Of a DNA stretch of 53,912 nt, positions 8,305 through 17,119 are shown in pieces; the stretch's first letter is position 1, and every line of letters begins with the position of its first letter. Origin of the DNA: JACKAL01 sp964400355. Its GTDB lineage: Bacteria; Bdellovibrionota; Bdellovibrionia; Bdellovibrionales; JAGQZY01. Under the pieces are notes generated by a model. That model did not search any database. It worked only from the letters and a program-made list of their open reading frames with translations, and had not been told where the DNA came from. Both the position numbers and the translations under genes were made by a program. The stretch lies in the NCBI GenBank assembly GCA_964400355.1, contig CAYNTO010000021.1:1-53912 (forward strand), read 5' to 3'.

Positions 8305-9573
8305 ATGGGTCTACAGCCAGTCAAAGGCACTCGCGATTTGCGGGGAGACGAAATCAAAGCATTTCGTAAAATTGTTGCCACCGCGCAGTCGCTGCTCCCC
8401 CTTTACGGTTTCGAGGAAATCGAAACTCCGATTTTTGAATCGAGCGAGGTGTTCTCGAAAACTTTGGGCGAGGCCTCCGATATCGTGATGAAAGAAATGT
8501 ACACCTTTACCGATAAAGGTGAGGACATGATCACTCTGCGGCCCGAGGGCACAGCTGGTGTGGCACGCTCCATTATCTCGAACAATATGTTTCAGGAGCT
8601 GCCGCTCAAATTGTTTTACAGTGGCCCGATGTTTCGCCGTGAGCGCCCGCAAAAAGGCCGCTACCGCCAGTTTTACCAAATGGGCGTGGAGCTTGTGGGT
8701 GTGGCCACCCCCGTCGCCGACTTCGAAGTGATTCGTTTGGGATGGATGATCTTAGAAAAACTGAATCTTTTGGACTCGATCACTCTCGAGATCAATTCCA
8801 TTGGCGACGACGAATCCCGCGCCCGCTATCGCGAGGCTCTGGTGACGTACTTTAACGGAGTCAAAACCCAACTTTCCGAGGACAGCCAGCAGCGCATCGA
8901 ACGCAATCCTTTGCGCATTCTCGATTCCAAAAGTCCGCAGGATGCGCCTCTCATCGAAAAAGCGCCGCGCTTGAAGGATCACCTCAATGATGACTCTAAA
9001 AAATTCTTCGACACCGTACAAACCTTGCTCACCAGCGCCGGCGTGCGTTTTACCGTGAACGACCGTCTGGTGCGTGGCCTCGATTACTACTGCCACACGG
9101 TTTTTGAATTCACCACAAACGCCCTCGGCGCTCAGAACGCCGTGCTCTCAGGAGGTCGCTACGACGGCCTTATCGGCACAATGGGTGGGCCTGCCACTGC
9201 CGGTGTCGGCTGGGGTGCAGGTATTGATCGTTTGGCGCTACTGCTGATGGGTAAAACCGCTGCAGTCACAAAAGAATCACCCATAATAGGTGTAGTGCCC
9301 TTGGATGGAGAAATGGAAAACGAGGCTGCGCGAATTATGGATATGCTCCGTAGTGCGGGAATTCCTGCACAAATGCCTTACAGCGGGAACCTCTCCAAAC
9401 GTTTTAAAAAATTAGAGCGTTTAAATTGTGCCGGGGTAATCGTCGTTGGTGGCGATGAGGAAAAAACAAAGAGCGTGCAGTTTAAAAATTTTGGCAGCGG
9501 CGAACAGAAATCTCTCAGTAAAGACGCGCTCACACAAGAGATGCTCGCGTTTCTTGCGCCCACGGAAAATTGA
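8305..9573 (+). CDS. hisS: Histidyl-tRNA synthetase
   Basis: 422 residues, the usual length for the bacterial enzyme, which charges tRNA-His with histidine in the cytoplasm. Class II motif 1 is in the N-terminal helix region. Motif 2 is SGPMFRRERPQKGRYRQFYQMGVE, and the His-specific motif is LVRGLDYYCHTVFEF. Motif 3 is GVGWGAGIDRLALLL. The C-terminal anticodon-binding domain is present (IIGVVPLD onward). It lies between yebC (2-base gap) and the maf-like gene (overlap or near overlap). Confidence 0.97.
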   Translation: MGLQPVKGTRDLRGDEIKAFRKIVATAQSLLPLYGFEEIETPIFESSEVFSKTLGEASDIVMKEMYTFTDKGEDMITLRPEGTAGVARSIISNNMFQELPLKLFYSGPMFRRERPQKGRYRQFYQMGVELVGVATPVADFEVIRLGWMILEKLNLLDSITLEINSIGDDESRARYREALVTYFNGVKTQLSEDSQQRIERNPLRILDSKSPQDAPLIEKAPRLKDHLNDDSKKFFDTVQTLLTSAGVRFTVNDRLVRGLDYYCHTVFEFTTNALGAQNAVLSGGRYDGLIGTMGGPATAGVGWGAGIDRLALLLMGKTAAVTKESPIIGVVPLDGEMENEAARIMDMLRSAGIPAQMPYSGNLSKRFKKLERLNCAGVIVVGGDEEKTKSVQFKNFGSGEQKSLSKDALTQEMLAFLAPTEN

Positions 9574-9575
9574 TC

Positions 9576-10208
9576 GTGCCAGCTGTTATCCCCACCCCCA
9601 CTGCGCCGAAACTGATTCTCGCCAGCACGTCGAAATATCGCAAGCAGCTGCTCGAACAGCTCAACGTGGATTTTCTAGCCGTGGCACCTCTTGCGGCTGA
9701 AGAAGCTCTCAAAAAATCGTCGCCTGTTTCGTTGCGCGATTTGCCCTTGTATTTGGCGCAGAAAAAAGCGGAAAGCTTGATCGCCCAATACCCTCAGGCG
9801 ATCATTATCGGCTCGGACCAAATGGGCGTGGTGGATGGTGTTTCATCGGGCTCAGCGGGGCTGATCGCTCTTAACAAAGCAGGAACGCGCCAAAAAGCAA
9901 TTGAGCAGCTGACCTCCATCGCCGGGCGATCCCATGAACTGATCACCGCCATGAGCGTGTACGCGCAGGGACAGTGGCACCACCATGTAGACACCACAAC
10001 ATTGCGGATGCGGCCTTTGTCCAAGGAACAGATCACACGCTATGTGGATTTAGAAAACCCGATCGATTGTGCGGGCTCCTACAAAATGGAGTCATTGGGG
10101 ATATCGTTGTTTGAGGCTGTCCAGACTAAGGATCACACCGCGATTGTGGGCTTGCCCCTCATCGCTCTTTGCCGCATTTTAAACTCACTCGGAATTGCGA
10201 TTCCTTAA
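9576..10208 (+). CDS. Maf-family nucleotide pyrophosphatase, YceF-like
   Basis: About 210 residues. The Maf fold is shown by KLILASTSKYRKQLLEQL, the ALKKSS / LAQKKAESL segment and the catalytic IIGSDQ. The C-terminal region IDCAGSYKMESLGISLFEAV followed by IVGLPLIALCRIL matches the YceF branch, which in E. coli hydrolyses m7GTP, better than the dTTP/UTP branch. Such enzymes remove non-canonical nucleotides. Start: a GTG at 9576 has GGAA 8 bases upstream and is preferred. A TTG at 9570 overlapping the hisS stop is the alternative. Likely co-transcribed with yebC and hisS. Confidence 0.9.
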   Translation: MPAVIPTPTAPKLILASTSKYRKQLLEQLNVDFLAVAPLAAEEALKKSSPVSLRDLPLYLAQKKAESLIAQYPQAIIIGSDQMGVVDGVSSGSAGLIALNKAGTRQKAIEQLTSIAGRSHELITAMSVYAQGQWHHHVDTTTLRMRPLSKEQITRYVDLENPIDCAGSYKMESLGISLFEAVQTKDHTAIVGLPLIALCRILNSLGIAIP

Positions 10209-10212
10209 AGTT

Positions 10213-11247
10213 TTAAAGATTGTTCCAAATTTCTACCAGCCGTTTGTGATCGATATCGATAAATAGAGAGTATTCAAAATGGGGACGACTCTCCTCATTG
10301 CCTCCACTCAATACACCAACAACCTTCCCGGCGGCATTTAGCGCAGGCCCTCCACTTTGACCACGCATACTCGCACAACTGATTCCGAAATAAGATTTGT
10401 CTTGTGCCCAAAATGTTCCGGTAGACGCTGTCAGTGTGCCGTCTTCGGGATAAGGTTTTGGGCCTACCACATTAAATATGGAATAGAACTCCGAAACAAT
10501 GGGATAGCCAAAACAGTAGAATTGTTCCGCTTCGGTAAAGCCCGCGGTTGTGGCCCGCTCCAAGAACTGCTCAAACAGGGGTTTCGAAAACGAAATCTCA
10601 ATGTAATCGGAGTAGCGGAAGAGGGCAAACAGGGGATCATCCGCGCGTCTCGGAAAAAGTTGAGAATGAAGTCGGCGGTCTCGATTCATAAATTGAACAC
10701 TGTATGGCGTGGAACTCGTGACCGAATTGTACACATGGTCTCCGCTGTGATTGATCAGTAGCAGTGGCGCGGACAGTTCTGCGTAGCTTCGTCCTGGGTT
10801 CACTTTTAAGGCGTGGATTTTCCAATCATGCAGAACATGCAGAGCCGTGGCCAGGGTCGCAGAAGTTGCCACGGCAAATCCTGTAGAAATGAAAACTTTT
10901 TTAAAAAGCGGACAGAGCTTCATTTTCTGTTGAATACAATTTTGAATTTGCAATGCCTGGTAGTACTCTTTGGTTCCGAAACTTTTGCCAATGAGTGGAT
11001 TGCCTTGATTTTCAGGGACAACAACAATGAGAGGGGTTTCGTTGCTACCCACTGTTTCTATCTGAAAGGTCGTCTTTTCAATTTTCGTTTTTTCGATAGT
11101 ACTTGGCAACACGGCGGCACTGAGAGCTGCAAAACCATTCCAGGAGAAATTTCCGGCCAGACCTGTAGCTGGATGATATGCGCAGAGGAAAACACTGAAA
11201 ATGGCTAAGTTTTTCAATGTTGATGGGATATTCTCTGCATTTTTCAT
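10213..11247 (-). CDS. Secreted trypsin-like serine protease
   Basis: About 344 residues from the ATG at 11247, chosen because GGAG stands 7 bases upstream; a GTG at 11268 overlapping the previous stop is possible. A signal-peptide-like hydrophobic stretch (NLAIFSVFLCAYHPATGLAG) precedes the protease. The fold is shown by ISTGFAVATSATLATALHVL (catalytic His in ALHVL), a likely Asp in FRYSDYIEI, and the nucleophile motif CASMRGQSGGPAL followed by KVVGVLSGG. This is the arrangement of trypsin-like S1 peptidases with a GxSGGP serine. There is no PDZ domain. It is downstream of a secreted protein of unknown function, probably one operon. Confidence 0.75.
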   Translation of the reverse strand: MKNAENIPSTLKNLAIFSVFLCAYHPATGLAGNFSWNGFAALSAAVLPSTIEKTKIEKTTFQIETVGSNETPLIVVVPENQGNPLIGKSFGTKEYYQALQIQNCIQQKMKLCPLFKKVFISTGFAVATSATLATALHVLHDWKIHALKVNPGRSYAELSAPLLLINHSGDHVYNSVTSSTPYSVQFMNRDRRLHSQLFPRRADDPLFALFRYSDYIEISFSKPLFEQFLERATTAGFTEAEQFYCFGYPIVSEFYSIFNVVGPKPYPEDGTLTASTGTFWAQDKSYFGISCASMRGQSGGPALNAAGKVVGVLSGGNEESRPHFEYSLFIDIDHKRLVEIWNNL

Positions 11248-11264
11248 GAAAGCGGCTCCACTCG

Positions 11265-11738
11265 TCACGTACCTTCGTTCACTATATTTTGAACGTGGGC
11301 CTCGATGCTGTTAAAAAACAATTCGGTAAGTTCGGTGCAATTCTTATTGCTGAAGCGTTTGTCGGCGCGCAGGGAATCCTCAAACACACTCACTACAAGC
11401 GGAATATGTTCGCGGCCGGCTGCAGACGCACGGAGCAGCGAGACCTGAGTAAAAAGCGGCTGAATATGTTTTTTATTGTACATACGCTTCTGCCACCACA
11501 ACGACATACCAGTGCCAATCACATGTCCCACGCCATTGCCGATGCCTACAGAAACATGCGCGCAGCGAAGAGTTCCATCCAAAATGGATTCTACGGCGGC
11601 GGCAGATTCCAAGACGCTCTCTTTTTTGGAAAAATGATCGGCTGGAACTGGTGACTGGGCCGAGGCCATCGGCAACGCCACCAAGATCCCTAGAACGTAG
11701 GACGAAATGGCCAATTGTGTGAGTGCGATTTTAGTCAT
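11265..11738 (-). CDS. Secreted protein of unknown function
   Basis: 157 residues from the ATG at 11738, which has GGAG 7 bases upstream. The frame is open further upstream to 11807, but that part does not resemble a signal peptide. MTKIALTQLAISSYVLGILVALPMASAQS is a signal peptide ending at an AxA-type site. The mature protein is Ala/Ser-rich at first, then has two Cys (GTLRCAHV and NKNCTEL) and a helical C-terminus. No family recognised. The stop touches the possible GTG start of the trypsin-like protease gene downstream, so the pair is likely translated together. A role as partner or substrate of the protease is only a guess. Confidence 0.6.
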   Translation of the reverse strand: MTKIALTQLAISSYVLGILVALPMASAQSPVPADHFSKKESVLESAAAVESILDGTLRCAHVSVGIGNGVGHVIGTGMSLWWQKRMYNKKHIQPLFTQVSLLRASAAGREHIPLVVSVFEDSLRADKRFSNKNCTELTELFFNSIEAHVQNIVNEGT

Positions 11739-12005
11739 AAATAGCTCCGGAGCTAAAGGTACCGACTCTTTTTTTGCAACCTCTAGGCCAGACATTGAGC
11801 GGGGCACCCGCTGCTCATATGGAATATATCAAAGGCCACAAAAAGTGCCGGGCCAAAATCGTCGTTCGCTTTTGATTTAGGAGCGTTTGTTGTCCCTTTG
11901 GAGGGTGGACCTGGCCCATAGTCTGTTTGCGGGAGCCTTGCAGACGCAGGGCCAATTCACGAATAAAAGCTCATATTTACCAACGTAAATACCGAAATAT
12001 TCTTT
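11739..12005. other. Intergenic region between two divergent genes
   Basis: 267 bases between the secreted-protein gene (minus) and the aldo-keto-reductase-like gene (plus). The last 60 bases before the ATG at 12006 are AT-rich and could hold its promoter. There is no Shine-Dalgarno sequence before that ATG. No gene, RNA or repeat was recognised. Confidence 0.3.
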
Positions 12006-13430
12006 ATGGGCGTAACAAAATTAAGCAAAAATCCTTTAGAGCAACTTTCTGGTTTTTCCTACCGTCGTTTGGGTCGCACCGAACTGATGGCCTCTCCAAT
12101 CTGCTTTGGCAGCTTGCGACTCACACCAGAAAATGAAATGTACAAAGAATCACTTCGAGTGGCCTTTTCACAAGGTATCAACTTTATCGATTCCAGCGGA
12201 AGTTACGGCGACGGCGCTTCCGAACTTTTGATCGGCGATGTGATCAAAGAAAAAATGGACATGAACGAAATCACGCGCAGTCAGCTTGTGATCTCCACTA
12301 AAATCGGCACACTCCAAGGCCGCATCCTCGCTGACGCCCGCAAGCGAGAGAAATTGGGGTATCCGTTTCCCGGCCTCACACGCGTGAGCAATCAAATGGC
12401 CCACTGTATGTCTCCAGACTATTTAGAGTTTCAAATTTCGTCATCACTTCGCCGCTTAAATCTTGAGTGCATTGATATCGTCTTTATTCAAAGCCCTGAA
12501 CTGATTATGAACCAAGGCACCTCCAAAGAAACCATGATGGCTATGCTCAAAAAAGCCTTCGAGCACTTAGAGGTGGAAGTGGTTAAAGGTCGCATCAAGT
12601 ACTATGGCCTAGCCTCCAGCGCGCTTCTCAAAAAAGATATTGCCTCCGATTTTATCGATTTGACCGATGTCTATAACCTGGCAAAATCAATCCGGCCCAA
12701 TCATCGCTTCGCCGCGATTCAAGTGCCATTTAATTTATTCGAAGTTCAGGCATTCACTGATAGAAATCACAAGGGCAAAAGCGTATTTCAAACTGCAAAG
12801 GAACTGGATCTGGCCACAATCACTTGTCGCCCGCTCACCAGTCATCACCGCGATAAGCTTCACCACTTTATCACCTTCCCGGACCGCGACGAAGCCTCCA
12901 CTAAAGGAAAAATGCATCAGAACTTGCTGGAACTCATTGAACTCGAGAAAGAAATGATGTCGAAGCTTGCCGCCTACCCGTCGTTGAACTGGGGCCACTT
13001 TTTGCGCGATCACATGGAGAGCATTTGTGATCTCTGGAAATGGACCAATTACGTGCAAAAACACATTCGTCCAAAAACGACCGAGCAATTGGCGTACATT
13101 CCCAACGATGCCGTGTGGGATATATGGAAGAACAGATATATTCAAAAACTAAATCTGGTGACTCGTTTGGTGACTGAAAGCCTAGAAAGCATTTCCAACC
13201 TGCGCACCAATCAAATTGCCCACTATCTTGAGGGTAAAAATCCATGCTTTATAGAAAGCGTAAAGCTCTCCAATAAAGTGACACAGATCTATCTGAGTTT
13301 TCCTGAAATCGATTCGATCATTATGGGCTTAGGCTCACCCGATTACGTGAAAGATCTCTTAGCCATCAAGAGCGTACCGCAAAAGGCGGAAGTGATTCCG
13401 CTATTAAACGAAGTGCGAATGCGTTTCTAA
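12006..13430 (+). CDS. Aldo-keto reductase-like protein with altered catalytic tetrad
   Basis: 474 residues, about 150 more than a standard aldo-keto reductase. The N-terminal TIM-barrel features are clear: YRRLGRTELMASPICFGSLRL, then INFIDSSGSYGDGASE (D62, Y67) and VISTKIG (K99). At the fourth tetrad position, where the family has His in LIHWP-like motifs, this protein reads VFIQSPE (Gln162). Several insertions and a long C-terminal helical part follow (residues about 300-420). The end, PEIDSIIMGLGSPDYVKDLL, matches the family's cofactor-binding close. It may be a redox enzyme with changed chemistry, or a sensor that binds NADPH, as the Kv-beta subunits (Asn at this site) are. It converges with the HD-GYP gene 11 bases later. 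Confidence 0.75.
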   Translation: MGVTKLSKNPLEQLSGFSYRRLGRTELMASPICFGSLRLTPENEMYKESLRVAFSQGINFIDSSGSYGDGASELLIGDVIKEKMDMNEITRSQLVISTKIGTLQGRILADARKREKLGYPFPGLTRVSNQMAHCMSPDYLEFQISSSLRRLNLECIDIVFIQSPELIMNQGTSKETMMAMLKKAFEHLEVEVVKGRIKYYGLASSALLKKDIASDFIDLTDVYNLAKSIRPNHRFAAIQVPFNLFEVQAFTDRNHKGKSVFQTAKELDLATITCRPLTSHHRDKLHHFITFPDRDEASTKGKMHQNLLELIELEKEMMSKLAAYPSLNWGHFLRDHMESICDLWKWTNYVQKHIRPKTTEQLAYIPNDAVWDIWKNRYIQKLNLVTRLVTESLESISNLRTNQIAHYLEGKNPCFIESVKLSNKVTQIYLSFPEIDSIIMGLGSPDYVKDLLAIKSVPQKAEVIPLLNEVRMRF

Positions 13431-13441
13431 AAAACTTTTGA

Positions 13442-14140
13442 TTAAGCTGCTTTTCGATGAGCAGCGGCGACGCCCGTGATCCTTTTCGTTTTGAGGCCGT
13501 TTAAAAACGTCTCTACGATGTGCGGATCAAACTGGGTGCCTGAACAGCGAATCAATTCTTCGCACGCCACCTCGAGGCTTAAACCTTTTCTGTAGGCGCG
13601 ATCTTCGGTCATGGCGTCGACGGTGTCCACAACCAATATGATCTTCGAAGCGAGTGGAATTTCGTTTTCAGGAAGATTAAAATAGCCTTTTCCATCGACG
13701 CGCTCGTGGTGATAAAGAATCGCGTCACTCACGCGCTTAAAAAACGGTAGAACCGTAAGAGCACCAATGAGCTCCACCCCATACTCGGTGTGGCGTTTTA
13801 CAATTTTGTATTCATCGTCGGTGAGCTTTCCAGGTTTATTGATGATCTCCGTGGGTATTTTCATTTTGCCCACGTCGTGAAGCAATCCAGAGTACATTGC
13901 CACTGCTTGCTCGAGAATGTCGAGGCCCATTTCCTGCGCCACCGATAGAGCCATCTCCGATACACGCACACAATGCGACTGCGTTCCCGCGTCGTGCTTT
14001 TGCAAATTGCGCAAAAGTGACTGCACGTATGCTTCTGCAAAGCGCGGAAGCTCAACTCCAGATTTTCGAAATTCAACAATGTGCCTCATACCTGACTTAT
14101 CGACGTAGGTAGTGAAATCCTTAAGATTTTTGTGGAGCAA
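13442..14140 (-). CDS. HD-GYP-type phosphohydrolase with GYF in place of GYP
   Basis: 232 residues, almost only the HD-GYP domain. Visible are H55 (GTQSHCVRVSEMA), HDVGK (88-92), the IPTEIINKPGKLTDDE segment, H117 in KRHTEYG, and HHERVDGKGYF (144-154). D172 lies in VVDTVDAMTEDRAYRKGLS. The metal ligands of a c-di-GMP phosphodiesterase are in place, but the signature GYP is GYF. There is no sensor domain. Bdellovibrio carries several HD-GYP proteins, and c-di-GMP controls its life cycle. Whether this one is active is uncertain. Confidence 0.85.
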   Translation of the reverse strand: MLHKNLKDFTTYVDKSGMRHIVEFRKSGVELPRFAEAYVQSLLRNLQKHDAGTQSHCVRVSEMALSVAQEMGLDILEQAVAMYSGLLHDVGKMKIPTEIINKPGKLTDDEYKIVKRHTEYGVELIGALTVLPFFKRVSDAILYHHERVDGKGYFNLPENEIPLASKIILVVDTVDAMTEDRAYRKGLSLEVACEELIRCSGTQFDPHIVETFLNGLKTKRITGVAAAHRKAA

Positions 14141-14328
14141 TACTGAACATTTCCGTCAATTTGTCTCACCCCGAAACATCGATACCCGCCACATCCCAGC
14201 GCCGTCTCAAACTGAGATCCCGCGAATGAAAAATAGACACCTTCAGAGCGCGAATCGCTAAACATATGTAAATTAGCTGGATAAAAGAGCGAACTCTCGT
14301 AGAGAAATTGCGCGCACCTTTGGTGCGA
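14141..14328. other. Upstream region of the HD-GYP gene with GTCTCA half-sites
   Basis: 188 bases. GTCTCA occurs at 14163-14168, and GTCTCA-AAC-TGAGAT forms a near-perfect inverted repeat at 14204-14218. These match the half-site seen at 6378 and upstream of the GH19 gene. No open frame of note. Confidence 0.3.
14313..14327 (-). terminator. Hairpin just after the GT4 stop codon
   Basis: CGCACC-TTT-GGTGCG forms a 6-bp stem with a 3-base loop, one base downstream of the TAG stop of the glycosyltransferase gene (minus strand). There is no run of T after it, so it is a weak candidate terminator or mRNA 3' end structure. Confidence 0.4.
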
Positions 14329-15471
14329 CTATGCGGCCGGAGTTTTTGAAATAGTCTTCACCAGTGAGCCGTAGACGGCTTCGTAGCGTTCGATACATGT
14401 GGTGATTAAAAAGTGTTCTAAGTAGTGGGCTTTGGCATTTCGCGAGAGTCGTTCGTGAAGAACGTCGTCGTTTTTTAAGCGCTCCATGGCTTCAGCCAAG
14501 CGCGGAGCATCCATCACAGGAACCATCAACCCGGTTTCGTTCGCTTTATTTACAAAACGCACTCCGGAATTTAAATTCGTGGTGATCACAGGCTTACTAC
14601 AGGACATCGCCTCTAATAGCACCAAGCCAAAAGCTTCCGCCTCATTGATCGACGGCAGAACCAATGCGCGACACGCATGCACATGAGCTGCGAATTCTTC
14701 ATCGGAGCTCACGCCTCCGAGAAAGTGCGCGCGGCTATGAACATCTAATTTTTGTGCAAGCTTTTTCCAATCTTCGAGCATTTTTCCAGAGCCGATCAAT
14801 ACGACGCGCGACAACGGCGAGTCCACCAAAGCGCGCAGCAAATAATCGACGCCTTTATAGGGAACCATGCGACCTGCGAACAAAAAGAAGGAGCCGTATT
14901 TTTTTTGAATCTCTTGCGCTCGTGCGCCCACCGACGCGGTGATCTCGCTGTACTTGGGTTCGATACCAAAGGGGATAATCTCGCACTTGTGTTTAAAACT
15001 GTGAAGCCAGCGCGAATGATCGATATGAAAGGTTGTACCGACAATAATACGATCCGCTCTTTTTAAAAGGGCCTGAGAAATGGGTTGGTACAAGTTATTG
15101 AGCGCGCGCGCCTTGTACACTTCGCAGTGATAGGTAATGACTACGGGCTTTTTGATAGGGATCCCGAGCAGCGCTACCTCGAACAATGGATTCGGTGTGT
15201 GCACGTTGACGATGTCACATTTTTCAATTTCGCGTTTCAGTTCTTTAAAGATGCTCGGTGTAACCGGCTGTGAAAACAGCGTGAACAACAACGGCAAACG
15301 GATCACACGAACGCCATTAACATTCTCCTCCACCCTTTCATTTTTTTCATGGGCGCAAACAACCGTGACCTCGTGACCTCGCGCAACAGCCGCTTCGGAA
15401 AGCTCTTTGATCACTTTTTCAATACCACCGCGATAGGGGTGGTAGTACTTGCTGAGGTGGAGAATCTTCAT
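14329..15471 (-). CDS. GT4-family glycosyltransferase
   Basis: 380 residues, normal length for a retaining GT-B glycosyltransferase. The N-terminal Rossmann domain starts MKILHLSKYYHPYRGGIEKVIKEL, with the GGxE loop that binds the acceptor side. The C-terminal domain has FLFAGRMVPYKGVDYLLRAL and the EX7E motif EAFGLVLLE inside INEAEAFGLVLLEAMSCSKPVI, which binds the sugar nucleotide. It probably works at the inner face of the cytoplasmic membrane in surface-polysaccharide or glycolipid synthesis. There is no polysaccharide cluster around it, so sugar and acceptor are unknown. Confidence 0.9.
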   Translation of the reverse strand: MKILHLSKYYHPYRGGIEKVIKELSEAAVARGHEVTVVCAHEKNERVEENVNGVRVIRLPLLFTLFSQPVTPSIFKELKREIEKCDIVNVHTPNPLFEVALLGIPIKKPVVITYHCEVYKARALNNLYQPISQALLKRADRIIVGTTFHIDHSRWLHSFKHKCEIIPFGIEPKYSEITASVGARAQEIQKKYGSFFLFAGRMVPYKGVDYLLRALVDSPLSRVVLIGSGKMLEDWKKLAQKLDVHSRAHFLGGVSSDEEFAAHVHACRALVLPSINEAEAFGLVLLEAMSCSKPVITTNLNSGVRFVNKANETGLMVPVMDAPRLAEAMERLKNDDVLHERLSRNAKAHYLEHFLITTCIERYEAVYGSLVKTISKTPAA

Positions 15472-15665
15472 CTTTTTAAGAATACAAGCTTTCTATGGCT
15501 GTTGCGACAGAATCTCTGTTAGACCCGCTCAAAGACTCGGTCGTCGCTGACAATTACAGGTGAGTGGCGAATCGCCGTCAATTCCCCCTAGACTATGGTC
15601 GAATTGTGAGGAGGAAACCCCTAGAATTCTTAAATTTTCATCTCGGTTTTACCGAAAAAGAGAGT

Positions 15666-17027
15666 ATGAAAACACTCGTACTTTTATCGTTTATGATGGT
15701 GATTCCGTGGACTTCAAACGCAGCAACAGAAATGTTGGAAGCCTCAGAAATGGGACGCACGCATATTGACCCGGTCAGTATGTCGACGTTCATCAACTAC
15801 AAAACTAATTTTCAGTATGATCGCCCCAAGGTGACCTTTGCTTCCTGTAAGATGGATGCCAGTGGAAATCCAATTAAGAACTATTTTATTCTCAAGCGTA
15901 AAGATGAGCGCGGAGTTGTGAGAAATGCCTACACGACAAATGCCGGCAGCTCCTGCGAAGAAATTCAAAAAAACGATGTGAACGTGGTCAATTGCGAAGC
16001 TCATAGTGCCCTTGAAATGACCATTGCCGATCCGGACAATTGCGCCACCGGCGGTTGCCAGCAACTCTCCACACCGCGCATTGCATCGACTCCCCTGCCG
16101 ATCAACCTCAACAACGCGGCCCTTCAGGCGGAAATTAAGAAATGTTCTCCCGACCGCCAGTTCATTATCGTTAAAGACAAAGTCACCAAAAAATCATTGG
16201 TCGCAAGCCTTACCGATAAGGCACATTGCAAGTTAGAAAAACGGCGCATCATCACTGAGGGCGCAAGCTGGGACGACGGCGAGCCGCTCACACAGATTTT
16301 TACCTCCAACCGCAACGGCTTCTATATTGGTGAACACACCCATTACTTTTTTGACGACAAAGCTAAAGAGTGGTGTGTGCACTTTCGTCCAGACCTGGGT
16401 TCAACAGCTCCGGTGTGCGGCCTTAACAACACCACGAAGTCCATCGCTTTTGCCATTCCGAGCGAGAATAAAAAAGTCCAAAAGGGCGTGGTTAAATTGA
16501 GCGTTGACAGCGATGGTAATCCCGTCGCCGTCGTCGGACACGGTAAGAGCGACGAGTACTCAAAGAGTCCAGAACTGGACGAGTCTAAAAAACTCCTTAA
16601 GATCAGCTTAACCAACAAAGAGGGCGAAGGCCGCAAGACAGTGTTCGAAGCGAAAAACTCCATGAACGGCGAAACTCTTAAGAAGATCCAAGTATCTCCG
16701 ACCTATGGCTTCGGCTCTTCTATGGCTGATGCCAGTGCGTGCGATAGCAATGCGTGCTTGTCGGGCCCCAAAGAAGTGCTCGACCCAGAATCCCCACTGA
16801 GCTGCTCTAAAAATTCTAGTTCTGCGTTTCAAGCACCAAGCGCTGGTAAAGAGGTTTGCTATTCGTGCAATGGGATATCCGCGGGATCCTGTGACTCCAA
16901 AAAAGTACTCCTCAATAAGATCAACTTGGACGAAATGACGAAAAAGACGCTCATGTGTAAAAACAAAACACCTCTCACCCAAGACGTCGAGATCGACAAA
17001 GAAGTAGAGGCAGAAGTCGAGCAATAA
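15666..17027 (+). CDS. Secreted Cys-rich protein of unknown function
   Basis: About 453 residues from the ATG at 15666. The frame is open from 15564, but MKTLVLLSFMMVIPWTSNAA at 15666 is a clear signal peptide with an AxA-type end, and AGAGAG precedes it. At least 14 Cys are spread along the mature protein (ASCKMDASGN, SSCEEIQK, DNCATGGCQQL, KEVCYSCNGISAGSCDSKK), which suggests disulfides in an exported protein. The C-terminus is highly acidic (DVEIDKEVEAEVEQ). No domain recognised. The last codons and stop form the first unit of a tandem hairpin repeat. Confidence 0.65.
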   Translation: MKTLVLLSFMMVIPWTSNAATEMLEASEMGRTHIDPVSMSTFINYKTNFQYDRPKVTFASCKMDASGNPIKNYFILKRKDERGVVRNAYTTNAGSSCEEIQKNDVNVVNCEAHSALEMTIADPDNCATGGCQQLSTPRIASTPLPINLNNAALQAEIKKCSPDRQFIIVKDKVTKKSLVASLTDKAHCKLEKRRIITEGASWDDGEPLTQIFTSNRNGFYIGEHTHYFFDDKAKEWCVHFRPDLGSTAPVCGLNNTTKSIAFAIPSENKKVQKGVVKLSVDSDGNPVAVVGHGKSDEYSKSPELDESKKLLKISLTNKEGEGRKTVFEAKNSMNGETLKKIQVSPTYGFGSSMADASACDSNACLSGPKEVLDPESPLSCSKNSSSAFQAPSAGKEVCYSCNGISAGSCDSKKVLLNKINLDEMTKKTLMCKNKTPLTQDVEIDKEVEAEVEQ

Positions 17028-17108
17028 GCTCGGCTTCCAACTGAGCGAGCAATAAGCTCGGCTTCCATTTCAGGCGAGCAATAAGCTCGGCTTTCAACTG
17101 AGCGAGCA
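17018..17108 (+). repeat. Tandem 28-29-bp hairpin repeat starting inside the stop codon
   Basis: Three full units and a 6-base start of a fourth: 17018-17045, 17046-17074, 17075-17102, then 17103-17108. Each unit begins CGAGC-AATAA-GCTCG, a 5-bp stem with a 5-base loop, followed by GCTTCCA or GCTTTCA. The first loop contains the TAA stop of the upstream gene. A T5 run follows at 17110-17114. The array may act as a reiterated terminator, or it may be a slippage duplication of the gene's own terminator. Confidence 0.7.
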
Positions 17109-17119
17109 GTTTTTCACAC

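Noticed and set aside
15495..15563. 22-codon open frame (MAVATESLLDPL...) upstream of the secreted Cys-rich protein
   Set aside because: No ribosome-binding site, no recognisable protein, and it lies in an ordinary leader; chance is sufficient.
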